DNA of 22,960 nucleotides from an uncultured Bacteroidales bacterium (GTDB lineage: Bacteria; Bacteroidota; Bacteroidia; Bacteroidales; Paludibacteraceae): contig UQNE01000026.1 in assembly GCA_900542355.1 (NCBI GenBank), positions 1 through 22,960 on the forward strand, given 5' to 3'. The first letter of the stretch is position 1; each line of letters opens with the position of its first letter. This document shows positions 1 through 7,901 of the stretch, piece after piece. Below the pieces are notes generated by a model, which saw nothing but the letters and a program-made list of their open reading frames with translations, was not told the DNA's origin and searched no databases. The translations under genes were made by a program, and so were the position numbers.

Positions 1-163
1 GCTACTACCACAATCGTCTCTACCGAGTCGGTGGTGTTCACATACATGCCCTTTTCTGCTATCTTCGCGGGAAGCCTTCGTAGGCATCGTAAATGCGCAT
101 ATTGCAGTCAGTGTAGTCAGTTGCACCGTAGAAGTGGAAGAAGTGGATGACTGCATCGTAGTT
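1..163 (-). pseudogene. unrecognised coding remnant, frameshifted and cut by IS3 element
   Basis: On the minus strand, from about 175 down to 65, an open frame reads with protein-like composition; one stretch reads FHFYGATDYTDCNMRIYDAY. It hits a stop near 65, and a neighbouring frame then continues sensibly to the window edge (for example GMYVNTTDSVETIVVV). One missing base at about 65-70 would join the two. The upstream part is lost at the IS3 left end, and the other side of the IS does not continue the frame. I do not recognise the family. It could equally be a chance open frame; the plus strand looks less protein-like. Confidence 0.35.
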
Positions 164-205
164 TGTCTTGGTACGAAAAAAGTTGACTCTTAAAACGACA
201 AACTT

Positions 206-745
206 ATGAGTCAAAAAGAAGTAGGTGTAGCGGGTACACCGGAGAAAAAAGTCCGCACAAAGAAAGAGTACTCAGCCGAGTTTATTCAAAAAACGGTATG
301 TGATTACTATCGTTCCGGCACGAGTCTTGCTGCGTTTTGTAAAACATCCAACCTACCGTACACCACGGTGCGGGATTGGGTGGAAAAATTTACAGACAAG
401 TATCCTGTTATGGCGTCAAAAGAAGTGTCAAAAGATGAGCAGACTCGTGCCTTGGAGGAGGAGAATGCTCGATTGCGTAAGGAGTTGGCCGCAATGACCA
501 AAGAACGCGACACGGCCGCTTATAGAGCCCACGCGTGGGAGACAATGGTCGATGTAGCCGAAGAGATGTTTCAGATACCTATCAAAAAAAACTTGGCACC
601 AAACTGTAAATCGCCTCTTAACCGGTTCTTACACGATGACAGTAAAAGATATTTGCAAGGTATTTGGCGCAACGAAACAGGCGTACTACAAGCGCGATTT
701 GTCGCAGTTGCAAACTCGTTTGTTGCAGGAACAGATAGCGATTGA
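206..745 (+). CDS. IS3 transposase OrfA (helix-turn-helix protein), 3' part out of frame
   Basis: OrfA is the DNA-binding subunit of IS3 transposases, recognising the terminal repeats. A helix-turn-helix region covers roughly residues 22-62 (KKEYSAEFIQ to VRDWVEKF). A leucine-zipper-like helix follows (RALEEENARLRKELAAM). The natural protein appears to end soon after EEMFQIPIKK: shifting by one base after the A-run at 584-591 gives LGTKL and a stop at 607-609. As sequenced, the frame instead runs on to 745, and its last 50 or so residues are only a shadow of orfB. The run therefore probably has eight A's where nine are expected. Either this copy is altered, or slippage on the run sets the product. 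Confidence 0.8.
   Translation: MSQKEVGVAGTPEKKVRTKKEYSAEFIQKTVCDYYRSGTSLAAFCKTSNLPYTTVRDWVEKFTDKYPVMASKEVSKDEQTRALEEENARLRKELAAMTKERDTAAYRAHAWETMVDVAEEMFQIPIKKNLAPNCKSPLNRFLHDDSKRYLQGIWRNETGVLQARFVAVANSFVAGTDSD
584..591 (+). other. A8 tract at the orfA/orfB frameshift site
   Basis: Eight consecutive A's fall in orfA phase as AAA AAA AAC. IS3 elements make the OrfAB fusion by a -1 shift on such a run. Here orfB is in the +1 frame relative to orfA as sequenced. With nine A's, orfA would end at 609 and orfB would be in the expected -1 frame; with seven A's, the two would be fused directly. Slippage by polymerase or ribosome on this run could give all three outcomes. Confidence 0.6.
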
Positions 746-1505
746 TTATGCATTGAGCATTCGCCAATCAGACCCCGGCATAGGCGCAAGGAAACTCTAC
801 GCAATGTATTGTAAAGAAAGTGCTTGCGAGGGTAAACCGCTTAGTCGAGACCACTTTTCCCGCCTGCTCAAAGAGCGTCAGATGATGCTGCGTGTACATC
901 GTTCCAAAGTGCCAAAGACGACCGATTCAAGGCACCACCTGCCGCTATATCCCAACAAAGTATTGGATGTCATTCCCATACATGCTAATCAGATATGGGT
1001 GTCAGACATCACCTATATCAAAGTGTGGGATGACAAGCCGACCGACCAATTCCATTTTTGCTATTTGGCGCTCATTACCGACGCTTACAGCAAGATGGTT
1101 AAGGATTATGCCGTAGGCGGTTCGTTGGAAACTATCCACCCCTTATCTGCCTTGCAGATGGCCTTGTCGTCGCAGCCCCAAGACTTTGATGTTAGCGGTC
1201 TGACGCACCATTCGGACAGGGGCGTGCAATATGCCAGCGCACAGTATGTGCAGTTGCTCAAAAAGCACAACATCACTATCAGTATGACAGAGGATGGCAA
1301 TCCGAAGCATAATGCCATAGCCGAGCGCATCAACAACACTATAAAGAACGAGTTTTTTGCGAAACTGTCGTTTGAGTCGATAGAGGAGGTACGAGAAAAT
1401 GTGAGTAAGGCGGTAGAGTTTTACAATCAGCGTCGTCCTCACATGAGTATCAACGGATTAACTTCCACCTCTCTGAAGGTAGTAGTCAACCTCATATCGG
1501 ATTAA
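636..1505 (+). CDS. IS3 transposase OrfB (DDE integrase-core catalytic subunit)
   Basis: OrfB carries the integrase-core (rve) domain that cuts and joins the element ends. An N-terminal HTH_21-like part is present (GATKQAYYKR, then GIGARKLYAMY). The catalytic triad is D124 (WVSDITYIK), D194 (HHSDRGVQY) and E230 (NAIAERINNTIKNE), giving exactly 35 residues between the second D and the E. The length of 289 aa is normal. It is probably expressed mainly as an OrfAB fusion: the frame stays open upstream of the ATG back to the A-run at 584-591, consistent with frameshift entry rather than independent initiation. The catalytic part looks intact. Confidence 0.93.
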   Translation: MTVKDICKVFGATKQAYYKRDLSQLQTRLLQEQIAIDYALSIRQSDPGIGARKLYAMYCKESACEGKPLSRDHFSRLLKERQMMLRVHRSKVPKTTDSRHHLPLYPNKVLDVIPIHANQIWVSDITYIKVWDDKPTDQFHFCYLALITDAYSKMVKDYAVGGSLETIHPLSALQMALSSQPQDFDVSGLTHHSDRGVQYASAQYVQLLKKHNITISMTEDGNPKHNAIAERINNTIKNEFFAKLSFESIEEVRENVSKAVEFYNQRRPHMSINGLTSTSLKVVVNLISD

Positions 1506-1616
1506 CAAATAACTGGGTCAACCAACCTCAGTATTAAGGCACAATTTGGTCAACCCTTTTCAGGACGACACAGCACTATGCATCGCAAAGCCATTTCCGC
1601 ATCACTGCCGAATTAC

Positions 1617-1671
1617 TTACAGAGGATATACAGAAGATACACGGTAGATATACGGTACATATACGGTAGAT
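1617..1671 (+). repeat. five degenerate 11-bp direct repeats
   Basis: Five consecutive 11-base units: TTACAGAGGAT, ATACAGAAGAT, ACACGGTAGAT, ATACGGTACAT, ATACGGTAGAT. Three other intergenic loci in the window carry related units with the same period: 6176-6208 (opposite strand), 10449-10487 and 19201-19244. There are no spacers, so this is not CRISPR. Confidence 0.8.
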
Positions 1672-1802
1672 AACCGAACGACGACCAAACAAAAACAAGC
1701 GCAAAACCGACCCGCAATAGAGCGATATGGCACTCATATCCCATCTAAAACACAGGCAGAACGCCTCCAAACGCAAATTTAGAGAAAAGACACAATAAGC
1801 CA

Positions 1803-1834
1803 CTTGCGCAATTCAACAATTTTCCGTACTTTTG
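1803..1834 (+). promoter_or_regulatory. Bacteroidetes-type promoter for uvrD
   Basis: The -33-like CTTG at 1803-1806 is followed by a 20-bp spacer and the -7 box TACTTTTG at 1827-1834, fitting TTTG-N19-21-TAnnTTTG. Transcription would start near 1841, giving a leader of about 25 bases to the ATG at 1866. Confidence 0.75.
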
Positions 1835-1865
1835 CAGTCCGTATCATTTGACAGTGTATTTAGCA

Positions 1866-4166
1866 ATGGATTTCTTAGACGAATTAAACGAATCGCAACG
1901 AGCAGCGGTAGAATACATCAGCGGACCCGAGTTGGTGGTGGCAGGCGCAGGCTCCGGCAAAACGCGTGTCTTGACCTACAAGATAGCCTATCTCTTGCAA
2001 TCAGGCATACGCGCAAACAATATATTGGCACTTACCTTCACCAACAAAGCCGCACGCGAGATGAAAGAGCGTATCATGCGCCTTGTCCCCGCCGCCGATG
2101 CGCGCTACCTCTGGATGGGTACCTTCCACTCTATCTGCGCACGCCTCTTGCGCACCGAAGCGGAACGAATTGGCTTTACGCGCGACTTCTCTATCTACGA
2201 TACCACCGACTCCAAATCGCTCATCAAGCAGATACTCAAAGACCTCCGGCTCGATGAGAAAATATACAAAATCGGCAATGTTCTCGGGCGTATCTCTACG
2301 GCAAAGAATATGCTTATTTCTGCCGATGAATACGGCGATTATCGCGATTTTTCCCAAGCAGATACCGAGGCGAGAATGTACCAAATGGCGGAGGTGTACA
2401 AGTCCTACCAAGCACGCCTCAAAGCAGCCAACGCAATGGACTTCGACGACTTGCTCGTCAATATGAACCGCCTGCTCGAACTCAATGTCGAGGTGCGACA
2501 AAAGTACCAACAGGCGTTCCAATATGTCTTGGTGGACGAGTACCAGGATACCAACTTTGTGCAATACCGCCTCATCAAGCACTTGGCAGAACCACAAAAC
2601 CGCATCTGCGTTGTCGGCGACGACGCACAGTCGATCTACGCCTTTCGTGGCGCAGACATACGCAATATCCTCGGCTTTCAACGCGATTATTCTAACGCAC
2701 GCCTCTACAAACTCGAGCGCAACTATCGCTCCACGCAGATCATCGTCAACGCCGCCAATTCGCTCATCGAGCATAATGTACACCGTATCCCTAAAGAGGT
2801 CTATTCCGAGAAGGAAGAGGGGCAACGCCTCGACCTCACCGCTTACGAGTCCGACAGAGAAGAAGGCGAAGCCGTTGCACGAGCCGTCTCTACCGATCAC
2901 AACCTCTATCACCGCCCATACGATGATATAGCCATACTCTATCGCACCAACGCACAATCGCGCGCCTTCGAGAACGAGTTGCGCAAACGAAACATACCCT
3001 ATCGCATCTACGGCGGTACATCGTTCTACCAACGCAAAGAGATCAAAGATGCCATTGCCTACTTCCGCTTGGCAGTCAATCCGCGCGATAACGAGGCACT
3101 CACCCGTGTCATCAATGTCCCTGCACGCGGCATAGGCGATACTACTATCCGTAAGGTGGCAGACGCGGCAGCGGCTTTCTCCGTCAGTATGCTGGAGGTC
3201 GTCGCTCACCCCCTTGAATGCCGACTGTCCGTGCAAAACGCCACTGCCAAAAAACTGCTAAGTTTTGCCGATTTCATCGGGCGTCTTAGCGAAGCGGCAG
3301 AGACCAAAGACGCCTATGAGTTCGCCGAAATGGTGCTTGCGCAGTCCGGTCTCCGCACTGCGGCACTCGCCGACCACTCACCCGAAGGCATCGACCGTGC
3401 GCAAAATATCCAAGAACTGCTCTCCGGTATTCGAGAGTTCGTCGATAATCGAACAGAAGAAAGTATTTCCTTTACGCCCATTACCGACTTCCTCGCAGAG
3501 GTATCGCTCCTTACCGACCAAGACGAGAAACTCAACGACCAAACGCCTCGCGTAACGCTTATGACTATCCACGCCGCCAAAGGGCTTGAGTTCCCGGTGG
3601 TCTATATCGTCGGATTGGAGGAGAACCTGTTCCCCTCGCAGTTCTGCAGCAAGCCGAGCGAGATAGAGGAAGAGAGACGCCTCCTCTATGTCGCTATCAC
3701 GCGAGCAATGGACGCCTGCTACCTATCGTATGCCAAGCAACGCTTTCGCAACGGACAAGTGTGCATTACATCACCTTCACGCTTCCTCAACGACATCGAC
3801 CGCCGTTATCTGCAACTCATGGCACCGGAGGCCGATCCGGTACGAACCAACCGCACACGCTGGAGCCGCTCTTCCTGGGAAGACGACGATAGCAATTTCT
3901 CCCTACCATACCGCTCCGCGCATAGCGAAGACGAACCTGCACCAGTCTTCCAAAAGAACATCCGACCGATAACAGCATCGATGAATGCGGGCAAATCTGA
4001 CAATACTGACTATCCCGAGGGAAGCCGTGTCTTCCATCGCGTATTCGGCGAAGGCACCGTGTTGCGCGTCTATCGAGAAAACGACAACGACAAGATAGAT
4101 ATTGCTTTCGATACCAAAGGACAGAAAACCCTTTTGCTTACCTACGCCCGATTAGAGAAACGATGA
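1866..4166 (+). CDS. uvrD: ATP-dependent 3'-5' DNA helicase, UvrD/PcrA type
   Basis: Superfamily 1A helicase that unwinds DNA in nucleotide excision and mismatch repair and removes proteins from DNA. The order of motifs is complete: QRAAV (motif Q), Walker A AGAGSGKT (residues 26-33), TFTNKAAREM (Ia), DEYQDTN (II, near residue 224), GDDAQSIYAFRGAD (III), RNYRS (IV), TIHAAKGLEF (V) and YVAITRA (VI). The C-terminal about 60 residues (GSRVFHRVFGEGTV) form the Tudor-like tail common in PcrA/UvrD. Length is 766 aa. I chose ATG 1866 over an in-frame TTG at 1848, because the promoter -7 box ends at 1834 and the TTG would leave almost no leader. The stop overlaps the next gene by 4 bp, suggesting co-translation. 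Confidence 0.96.
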   Translation: MDFLDELNESQRAAVEYISGPELVVAGAGSGKTRVLTYKIAYLLQSGIRANNILALTFTNKAAREMKERIMRLVPAADARYLWMGTFHSICARLLRTEAERIGFTRDFSIYDTTDSKSLIKQILKDLRLDEKIYKIGNVLGRISTAKNMLISADEYGDYRDFSQADTEARMYQMAEVYKSYQARLKAANAMDFDDLLVNMNRLLELNVEVRQKYQQAFQYVLVDEYQDTNFVQYRLIKHLAEPQNRICVVGDDAQSIYAFRGADIRNILGFQRDYSNARLYKLERNYRSTQIIVNAANSLIEHNVHRIPKEVYSEKEEGQRLDLTAYESDREEGEAVARAVSTDHNLYHRPYDDIAILYRTNAQSRAFENELRKRNIPYRIYGGTSFYQRKEIKDAIAYFRLAVNPRDNEALTRVINVPARGIGDTTIRKVADAAAAFSVSMLEVVAHPLECRLSVQNATAKKLLSFADFIGRLSEAAETKDAYEFAEMVLAQSGLRTAALADHSPEGIDRAQNIQELLSGIREFVDNRTEESISFTPITDFLAEVSLLTDQDEKLNDQTPRVTLMTIHAAKGLEFPVVYIVGLEENLFPSQFCSKPSEIEEERRLLYVAITRAMDACYLSYAKQRFRNGQVCITSPSRFLNDIDRRYLQLMAPEADPVRTNRTRWSRSSWEDDDSNFSLPYRSAHSEDEPAPVFQKNIRPITASMNAGKSDNTDYPEGSRVFHRVFGEGTVLRVYRENDNDKIDIAFDTKGQKTLLLTYARLEKR

Positions 4167-4762
4167 AACACTACGGAGGCATAGTATGTTTGGTCTGCGT
4201 GATGCTCTTTCCGGCATCGCTCGAATATACTTGCGCCGCCCCCGCACGCTTAGACTCGCTCGCTTTCCGCATCGAGGGAGGCGATACGCTCTACCTTGCC
4301 TATCTGCACGATGTGTATGTCTATCCACCGCTTAAGTTCAAGAATAAGAAACAAGAACGCTTCTATTGGCGCACGGTACGAGATGTAAAGAAAACACTCC
4401 CCTACGCCAAGATGATTAGCAAGGATATGGCGTTTGCCGACGAAGAACTCGCCAAAATACAAGATCCCAAAGAGCGCAAACGCTGGTGGAAGAAATACGA
4501 GAAGTATCTGTTCCAGAAATATGAGCAGGATTTTCGCGGAATGTACGCCTCCCAAGGGCAGATGTTGATGAAACTGATGGATAGAGAAAGCGAGCGTACC
4601 AGTTACGAACTGATACGCCAATATCGCGGCAAAGCCAGTGCTAACTTCTGGCAGTTTGTTGCTAAGTTATTCAAAAACGACTTGAAGGAAGAATATGACG
4701 CCCAAGACAAAGACAAGATCGTAGAGCGAGTCATCAATCTGGTTGAGGCGGGACAGTTGTGA
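4163..4762 (+). CDS. DUF4294 family protein with signal peptide
   Basis: A 199-aa protein with an N-terminal hydrophobic segment (GGIVCLVCVMLFPASLEYT) and likely cleavage after CAA, so it is probably exported to the periplasm. The remainder matches the Bacteroidetes-restricted DUF4294 pattern as I remember it: a GGDTLYLAYLHDVYVY strand region, then a charged helical section with VRDVKKTLPYAK and RKRWWKKYEKYL. No catalytic motif is evident and the function is unknown. Its start overlaps the uvrD stop (ATGA), so the two share a transcript. Its last 29 bases overlap the 3' end of the convergent MATE gene. Confidence 0.8.
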   Translation: MKHYGGIVCLVCVMLFPASLEYTCAAPARLDSLAFRIEGGDTLYLAYLHDVYVYPPLKFKNKKQERFYWRTVRDVKKTLPYAKMISKDMAFADEELAKIQDPKERKRWWKKYEKYLFQKYEQDFRGMYASQGQMLMKLMDRESERTSYELIRQYRGKASANFWQFVAKLFKNDLKEEYDAQDKDKIVERVINLVEAGQL

Positions 4763-6134
4763 GGTAGTCATCCTGCTCTTTTATCAATACCTTGAATTTC
4801 CGTATCTGTACCAGCAGCATACTTACGGCGGTGAGTGCGGCGAGCGTATCGCTGATAGGCAGACTCCACCATACGCCCATCAGTGGGTTCTCCGTGAAGA
4901 GCAACGGCACCAACAGAGTCAGCGGAATCAGATACAGCACCTGTCGCGTCAGGCTCAAGAAGATAGCCTTCCCCGCCATACCGATACTGGTAAATAGGTT
5001 TCCCGCCACCATCTGAAAACCAACGATCAGCATAGAGCAGCAGATAATACGCATAGGCGTTACCGATTGCTCTATCAGTTCGGTATCGTGCGTGAAGACC
5101 CGCACCACCCATTCGGGGCAGCATTCGCCCAATACAAACACAATACCCGTAGTGATAGTGGCACAGATAGCCGTCAGTTTGAAGGCATGTAGCATACGGT
5201 GATACTGCTTCGCACCATAGTTATACCCCACTATCGGTTGCATGCCTTGGTTCAAGCCCATCACAATCATCGCAAACACAAACACCAAACGGTTGATAAC
5301 GCCGTAAGTGGCAATCGCCAAATCACCTCCGTAGCGTTTCAATTGGTTGTTGATGATAATCACTACAAAGCAACTGGCAAGGTTCGTCAAGAACGGCGAC
5401 AGACCTACCGACAACGCCTGCAGCGTGATTTGTTTATCTAATTTCCAAATATGTCGGTGGAAGTGTATCAGTTCCTTAGGATTGCAAAATATCGTGAATT
5501 GCCACGCCACGGCAATAGCCTGCGAAATCACCGTCGCCAATGCAGCACCGCACACACCCATATCCAATACGAAGATAAAAATAGGGTCGAGGATGATATT
5601 CACTACCACTGCCACTATCGTCGATGTCATCGCCATCTTCGGGTGTCCCATCGAGCGCAAAATACTGTTCAAACCATAGTAGATATGCGTCAATATATTA
5701 GCCCACAGGATAATCTCCATATATTGCCGAGCATACTCTAATGTATCTTCGCTTGCGCCGAAAGTCAACAAAATAGGCCCTAACCAAATCAGACCGACCA
5801 ACATCACGAGTGTACCCAGTATCAGGTTGAGTACCAGCACATTACCTAATACCTTATTAGCGGCTTCGTAGTCTTTTTCTCCGAGTTTGATAGCCAATAC
5901 CGTACTTGCTCCCACACCTACCAAACTACCGAAAGCAGCACATATATCCATAAACGGCTTAGCCACCGTCAGCGCAGACAACGCCAACGCCCCACACCCG
6001 TGCCCGATATAGATAGTGTCCACTATATTGTATAGCGAACTGGCCGTCATCGCAATGATAGCGGGCAAAGCGAACCTAAGCAACAATTTGCCTACAGGTT
6101 CAGTTCCTAAGGCAGTTGTATTCTGAGAAGCCAT
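4734..6134 (-). CDS. MATE family multidrug/cation efflux transporter
   Basis: A 466-aa inner-membrane protein with about 12 hydrophobic segments in two similar halves, expected to export drugs or metabolites using an ion gradient. The N-terminal region (LRFALPAIIAMTASSLYNIVDTIYIGHG) is the typical MATE first helix pair, and VVNIILDPIFIFVLDMGVCGAA is the conserved TM5-6 region. MGLNQGMQPIVGYNYGAK marks the start of the second half. The substrate cannot be told from sequence. No promoter is visible in the 156 bases between it and mrp upstream, which are filled with repeats, so it is probably transcribed with mrp. Confidence 0.92.
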   Translation of the reverse strand: MASQNTTALGTEPVGKLLLRFALPAIIAMTASSLYNIVDTIYIGHGCGALALSALTVAKPFMDICAAFGSLVGVGASTVLAIKLGEKDYEAANKVLGNVLVLNLILGTLVMLVGLIWLGPILLTFGASEDTLEYARQYMEIILWANILTHIYYGLNSILRSMGHPKMAMTSTIVAVVVNIILDPIFIFVLDMGVCGAALATVISQAIAVAWQFTIFCNPKELIHFHRHIWKLDKQITLQALSVGLSPFLTNLASCFVVIIINNQLKRYGGDLAIATYGVINRLVFVFAMIVMGLNQGMQPIVGYNYGAKQYHRMLHAFKLTAICATITTGIVFVLGECCPEWVVRVFTHDTELIEQSVTPMRIICCSMLIVGFQMVAGNLFTSIGMAGKAIFLSLTRQVLYLIPLTLLVPLLFTENPLMGVWWSLPISDTLAALTAVSMLLVQIRKFKVLIKEQDDYLTTVPPQPD

Positions 6135-6147
6135 ACGAGATTCTTAC

Positions 6148-6297
6148 TTTCTTGTGTAGAGAACGATACCTACAGTTTCCTTATATATCCCTTATATATC
6201 CCTTATGTAGAGGACTATACCTATTCACAGTTCCCTTATACAGAAAACTCTACCAATTTTCAGTTTCCTTGTATAGAGAACTATCCAAGATTACAAC
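6148..6297 (-). repeat. degenerate 33/11-bp tandem repeats between mrp and MATE
   Basis: Four related units on the plus strand: 6148-6175, 6176-6230, 6231-6263 and 6264-6297. Most begin with TTCCTT or TTTCTT and contain a TAGAGAAC-like core; three of the four end in CAG. Two unit lengths are 55 and 33 bases, multiples of 11. The longest unit contains three 11-base copies at 6176-6208; on the minus strand these read ACATAAGGGAT, ATATAAGGGAT and ATATAAGGAAA, matching the repeat family at 1617 and 10449. A plus-strand open frame across it has an L-Y-R-rich periodic translation, a by-product of the repeats. Confidence 0.75.
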
Positions 6298-7325
6298 TTT
6301 CTTGCGATTTCATCGAACATCTTAGCCGCAGGATGACCGTCTTGCATAGTGATAGGTTCACCCTCATCGCCGGCTTCGCGGATGCTCTGTACCAGCGGAA
6401 TCTGACCGAGCAACGGCACACCTAGTTCCTCTGCCAAGCGTTTACCGCCGTCGCGACCAAAGATATAGTAGCGATGGTCGGGCAACTCAGCGGGAGTAAA
6501 CCATGCCATATTCTCTATCAATCCCAATACAGGTACATCGATTTTCTCGTTGCGGAACATATCCACACCCTTGCGGGCGTCGGTCAGAGCCACAGGTTGC
6601 GGTGTCGTAACCACAATAGCACCCGTCAGATGCAGTAGCGATACCAAGGTCAGATGTATATCCGAAGTACCGGGCGGCAAGTCAATTAGGAAGTAGTCCA
6701 ATTCGCCCCAGTGCGCATCTTCTATCATCTGTTTAAGTGCATTGCTCGCCATACCACCGCGCCATACCACCGCCTGCTCAGGATCGACAAAGAACCCTAT
6801 CGACAGCATCTTTACTCCATACTGCTCTATCGGCTCTATCAGCGTACGCCCGCCCTCTTCTACCGATACGGGGCGGCAGTCTTCGGTGTGGAACATCTTA
6901 GGCATACTCGGACCGTGAATATCCGCGTCCAATAGGCCTACACGCTTGCCCATTCGAGCCAAAGCAATCGCCAGATTGGCAGTTACCGTCGATTTGCCCA
7001 CACCGCCTTTACCGCTATGGATAGCGATGATTTTCTTCGCATTCAACGGAGAAGCTGCTGCTTGTTGCTGTATGTTTTGCTTGCGAAACTTAGTATGGAT
7101 ATGTACGGCGGCATTCGGCTCAGCGTAGGTCTGTATCGCCACCTCGGCGGCTTTCTCCACCGACCGCATAAAAGGGTCGTTATCCTTATCAAAGATGAGC
7201 GAAAAACTTACCTCCAATCCGCTGATACGAATGTCGTCTTCGAGCATACCGCTCTCTATCAAGTCCTTCCCTGTACCAGGATAGCGCACATGGCGCAAAG
7301 CGTCTATTATCTGCTGAGGATACAT
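6291..7325 (-). CDS. mrp: Mrp/ApbC-type P-loop ATPase, iron-sulfur carrier family
   Basis: Cytosolic Mrp/NBP35-family ATPase, normally a carrier that hands Fe-S clusters to target proteins. Residues 1-80 form a MIP18/DUF59 domain, followed by a short Gln/Ala linker. The deviant Walker A SGKGGVGKST is at residues 104-113, then DADIHGPSMP (A') and the Walker B-like DYFLIDLPPGTSD. The family's CxxC cluster-binding motif, expected after ENMAW, is absent: the sequence reads FTPAELPDHRYYIFG. I recall the same replacement in Bacteroidetes relatives, so this is probably a lineage feature. It starts 9 bp after the barrel-protein gene. Confidence 0.93.
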   Translation of the reverse strand: MYPQQIIDALRHVRYPGTGKDLIESGMLEDDIRISGLEVSFSLIFDKDNDPFMRSVEKAAEVAIQTYAEPNAAVHIHTKFRKQNIQQQAAASPLNAKKIIAIHSGKGGVGKSTVTANLAIALARMGKRVGLLDADIHGPSMPKMFHTEDCRPVSVEEGGRTLIEPIEQYGVKMLSIGFFVDPEQAVVWRGGMASNALKQMIEDAHWGELDYFLIDLPPGTSDIHLTLVSLLHLTGAIVVTTPQPVALTDARKGVDMFRNEKIDVPVLGLIENMAWFTPAELPDHRYYIFGRDGGKRLAEELGVPLLGQIPLVQSIREAGDEGEPITMQDGHPAAKMFDEIARKL

Positions 7326-7334
7326 AGTCTGCTA

Positions 7335-7886
7335 TCAAAAACGATACCTAACCGACGCTACCAATGCCCAATCGAAGAGCGAGAGGTGATAGTTGTCGTT
7401 GAATGCCACACCGTATCCGGGGCGGAAGTCCAAAGACAGGTTCACGGGCGCACCGTCGAACACCACCTCAGTACCCGCAATGGCATTCAAGCCGAACTTG
7501 CCCAATATGGGCGAGTTGTAATAGACATCGCCTACACGCGTCGGATACAGATCGCTGCATAACCCCAGACTCAGACCACCACCTGCATACCAATCTACCC
7601 GTCCTTCATCGAACTCGGCGATGGTGTTCTGATACACCACATTCGGGTTGAGTTCGAAGGTGTACATACTCATAGAGCCGGTATAGTTGCCATTCCCTGC
7701 AGCGGTGGACATCAAGCGCACGCCCAAGTCGGCTTCCAAAGCAAGGTGGTCCACACCAAAGACAAACCCTTTGTAGGACACACCATACATACTACCTACC
7801 ATACCTCCGACACTATGTTTGTAGTTTTGTGCCGACAGGCAAAGGGTCGTAAAACACAATAGTGCGAGAGAAATATACTTTTTCAT
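7335..7886 (-). CDS. predicted outer-membrane beta-barrel protein
   Basis: A 183-aa protein with a clear signal peptide (MKKYISLALLCFTTLCLSAQ). The mature part alternates polar and hydrophobic residues with many Gly, Tyr and Phe (GGMVGSMYGVSYKGFVFGVD; WYAGGGLSLGL) and ends in RYRF, the C-terminal aromatic typical of barrels. The size suggests about eight strands. I cannot name the family or a ligand. It sits between yqaE (15 bp upstream) and mrp (9 bp downstream) with no promoter of its own visible, so it is probably part of the metG transcript. Confidence 0.75.
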   Translation of the reverse strand: MKKYISLALLCFTTLCLSAQNYKHSVGGMVGSMYGVSYKGFVFGVDHLALEADLGVRLMSTAAGNGNYTGSMSMYTFELNPNVVYQNTIAEFDEGRVDWYAGGGLSLGLCSDLYPTRVGDVYYNSPILGKFGLNAIAGTEVVFDGAPVNLSLDFRPGYGVAFNDNYHLSLFDWALVASVRYRF

Positions 7887-7901
7887 ATTACTAAATCTTA
7901 A

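Larger units (their letters stand above)
164..1570 (+). mobile_element. IS3-family insertion sequence
   Basis: The element carries two overlapping transposase frames, orfA and orfB, typical of IS3. The right end, read inwards from 1570, gives TGTCGTCCTGAAAAGGGTTG. The left end carries the related GAAAAAAGTTGAC at 175-187, so the inverted repeats are imperfect and the left boundary is uncertain by about 10 bases. A second GGTCAACC copy lies at about 1515, just inside the right end. I see no matching target duplication, which may mean a boundary error or later rearrangement. Confidence 0.75.
1571..1865. other. intergenic region between IS3 and uvrD
   Basis: About 295 bases without a credible gene. 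It holds an 11-bp tandem repeat (1617-1671) and the uvrD promoter (1803-1834). A minus-strand open frame at 1576-1803 encodes a Cys-rich, low-quality protein and is probably chance. Confidence 0.7.

Noticed and set aside
1617..1671. Possible CRISPR-like array
   Set aside because: Units are 11 bases, directly adjacent and degenerate, with no spacers and no cas genes nearby.
1576..1803. 75-codon minus-strand open frame beside the IS3 right end
   Set aside because: Cys-rich with no recognisable motif, and it does not join the coding remnant on the other side of the IS.
2001..3236. 411-codon open frame antisense to uvrD
   Set aside because: It is the mirror of a strongly conserved helicase in a codon-biased gene; its translation is Cys/Val-rich and shows no family motif or own promoter.
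6116..6325. Small plus-strand open frame with periodic L-Y-R motifs
   Set aside because: The periodic translation comes from the 33/11-bp DNA repeats; no promoter or family features.
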